Position numbers and translations under genes: made by a program
Shown here: positions 5,617 to 5,944 of the stretch, piece by piece
Numbering within the stretch: position 1 is the first letter of the stretch
Layout: each line of letters begins with the position of its first letter
The notes under the pieces: model-generated
What the model was told of the DNA's origin: nothing
The model's input: the letters and a program-made list of their open reading frames with translations, nothing else
Database searches by the model: none
Source of the DNA: Catenibacillus sp964565805
Lineage (GTDB): Bacteria > Bacillota > Clostridia > Lachnospirales > Lachnospiraceae
Direction of reading: 5' to 3'
Length of the DNA: 5,944 nucleotides
Assembly (NCBI GenBank): GCA_964565805.1
Contig: CAZMGH010000071.1
Coordinates: 1-5,944, forward strand

Positions 5617-5931
5617 TCAGGCCTCCTTTGACAGTCCGTTCTGAGTCTGAATGACCATTCCCGCCTTAACGGGAGTAATGCAGGTCCGAACATTTGGCTT
5701 TCCGTCTACGATCATGGCGCAGTCTGTACACTGGCCGATGCCGCAGAACAGACCTCGGGGTTCATGGCGTTTGACTGTGTAGCGCTGGATACGGATACCG
5801 GCTGCCAGAAGGGCGGCAAGGACCGGTTCTCCCTCATAGGCGGAAATGGTTTGTCCGTCTACAGAAATTTCCACTTCCCGGCCATGATGGCTGCAGTCCA
5901 GTATTTTATGATTTTCAACACGCAGACACAT
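5617..5931 (-). CDS. Plant-type [2Fe-2S] protein (HcnA-like small subunit)
   Basis: A 104-aa protein of the Fer2-like group found as the N-terminal domain of sarcosine oxidase alpha, or as HcnA or the gamma subunit of D-hydroxyproline dehydrogenase. The signature RGLFCGIGQCTDC gives Cys63, 68 and 71, with the fourth ligand at Cys84 (VRTCITPV), matching Cx4CxxCx12C. A beta-grasp fold is expected from about residue 19 (EVEISVDGQTI). Length is normal for a free-standing subunit. Start at 5931 has a perfect AGGAGG 7 bases upstream, at the very edge of the window. It is the first operon gene visible; whether another gene or the promoter lies beyond 5944 cannot be seen. It ends three bases before the flavoprotein ATG, so the two subunits are probably made together. 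Confidence 0.9.
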   Translation of the reverse strand: MCLRVENHKILDCSHHGREVEISVDGQTISAYEGEPVLAALLAAGIRIQRYTVKRHEPRGLFCGIGQCTDCAMIVDGKPNVRTCITPVKAGMVIQTQNGLSKEA

Positions 5932-5944
5932 AAAAGGGCCTCCT

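Noticed and set aside
2468..5931. Hydrogen cyanide synthase (hcnABC)
   Set aside because: The subunits resemble HcnA, HcnB and HcnC only at family level. The added ferredoxin, the separate BFD protein and the racemase fit an amino- or imino-acid dehydrogenase better.
1..5944. CRISPR array, tRNA or rRNA gene
   Set aside because: I saw no regularly spaced direct repeats, cloverleaf-like sequence with a TTCRA arm, or rRNA-like conserved stretches on either strand.

Overview
The window looks like chromosomal DNA from an anaerobic Firmicute, probably a Clostridia or Lachnospiraceae-type gut bacterium. The reasons are strong AGGAGG-type ribosome-binding sites, tightly packed genes, several iron-sulfur proteins, and an IS66 remnant of a kind I associate with that group. 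The taxonomic call is inference. The left quarter is AT-rich, broken accessory DNA on the + strand. The rest is a more GC-rich, intact six-gene operon on the - strand that reads towards the left.

Left region (1-1620). An unrecognised open frame enters from the window edge and stops at 176. A strong intrinsic terminator follows at 219-253. Directly after it comes a tyrosine recombinase that keeps its whole catalytic domain but has lost the start of its N-terminal DNA-binding domain. Downstream of the recombinase is a cluster of inverted repeats built on the word TTATGTTCT. It abuts the C-terminal end of an IS66-family transposase. This looks like a recombinase-bearing element inserted into, or deleted next to, an older IS66 copy. 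A hairpin at 1534-1579 separates these remnants from the convergent operon.

Right region (5944 down to 1624, - strand). In transcription order the genes are: a plant-type [2Fe-2S] protein (104 aa), an NAD(P)H/FAD-type flavoprotein (383 aa), a two-cluster 4Fe-4S ferredoxin (166 aa), a BFD-like [2Fe-2S] protein (105 aa), a DAO-family FAD oxidoreductase (395 aa) and an Asp/Glu/hydantoin-racemase-family protein (265 aa). Gaps are 3, 2, -4, -11 and 46 bases, so the first five are very likely co-transcribed and partly translationally coupled. The sixth follows after a short gap.

The set matches the multisubunit dye-linked amine or imino-acid dehydrogenases: HcnABC, opine oxidase, D-hydroxyproline dehydrogenase, heterotetrameric sarcosine oxidase and archaeal proline dehydrogenase. 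The DAO-family subunit would oxidise the C-N bond of an amino or imino acid. Electrons would then pass through the iron-sulfur proteins and the second flavoprotein to a carrier. The racemase-family protein would interconvert or otherwise prepare the substrate. The substrate itself cannot be read from the sequence. The most distinctive points are the splitting of domains that are often fused, the added ferredoxin, and the linked racemase.
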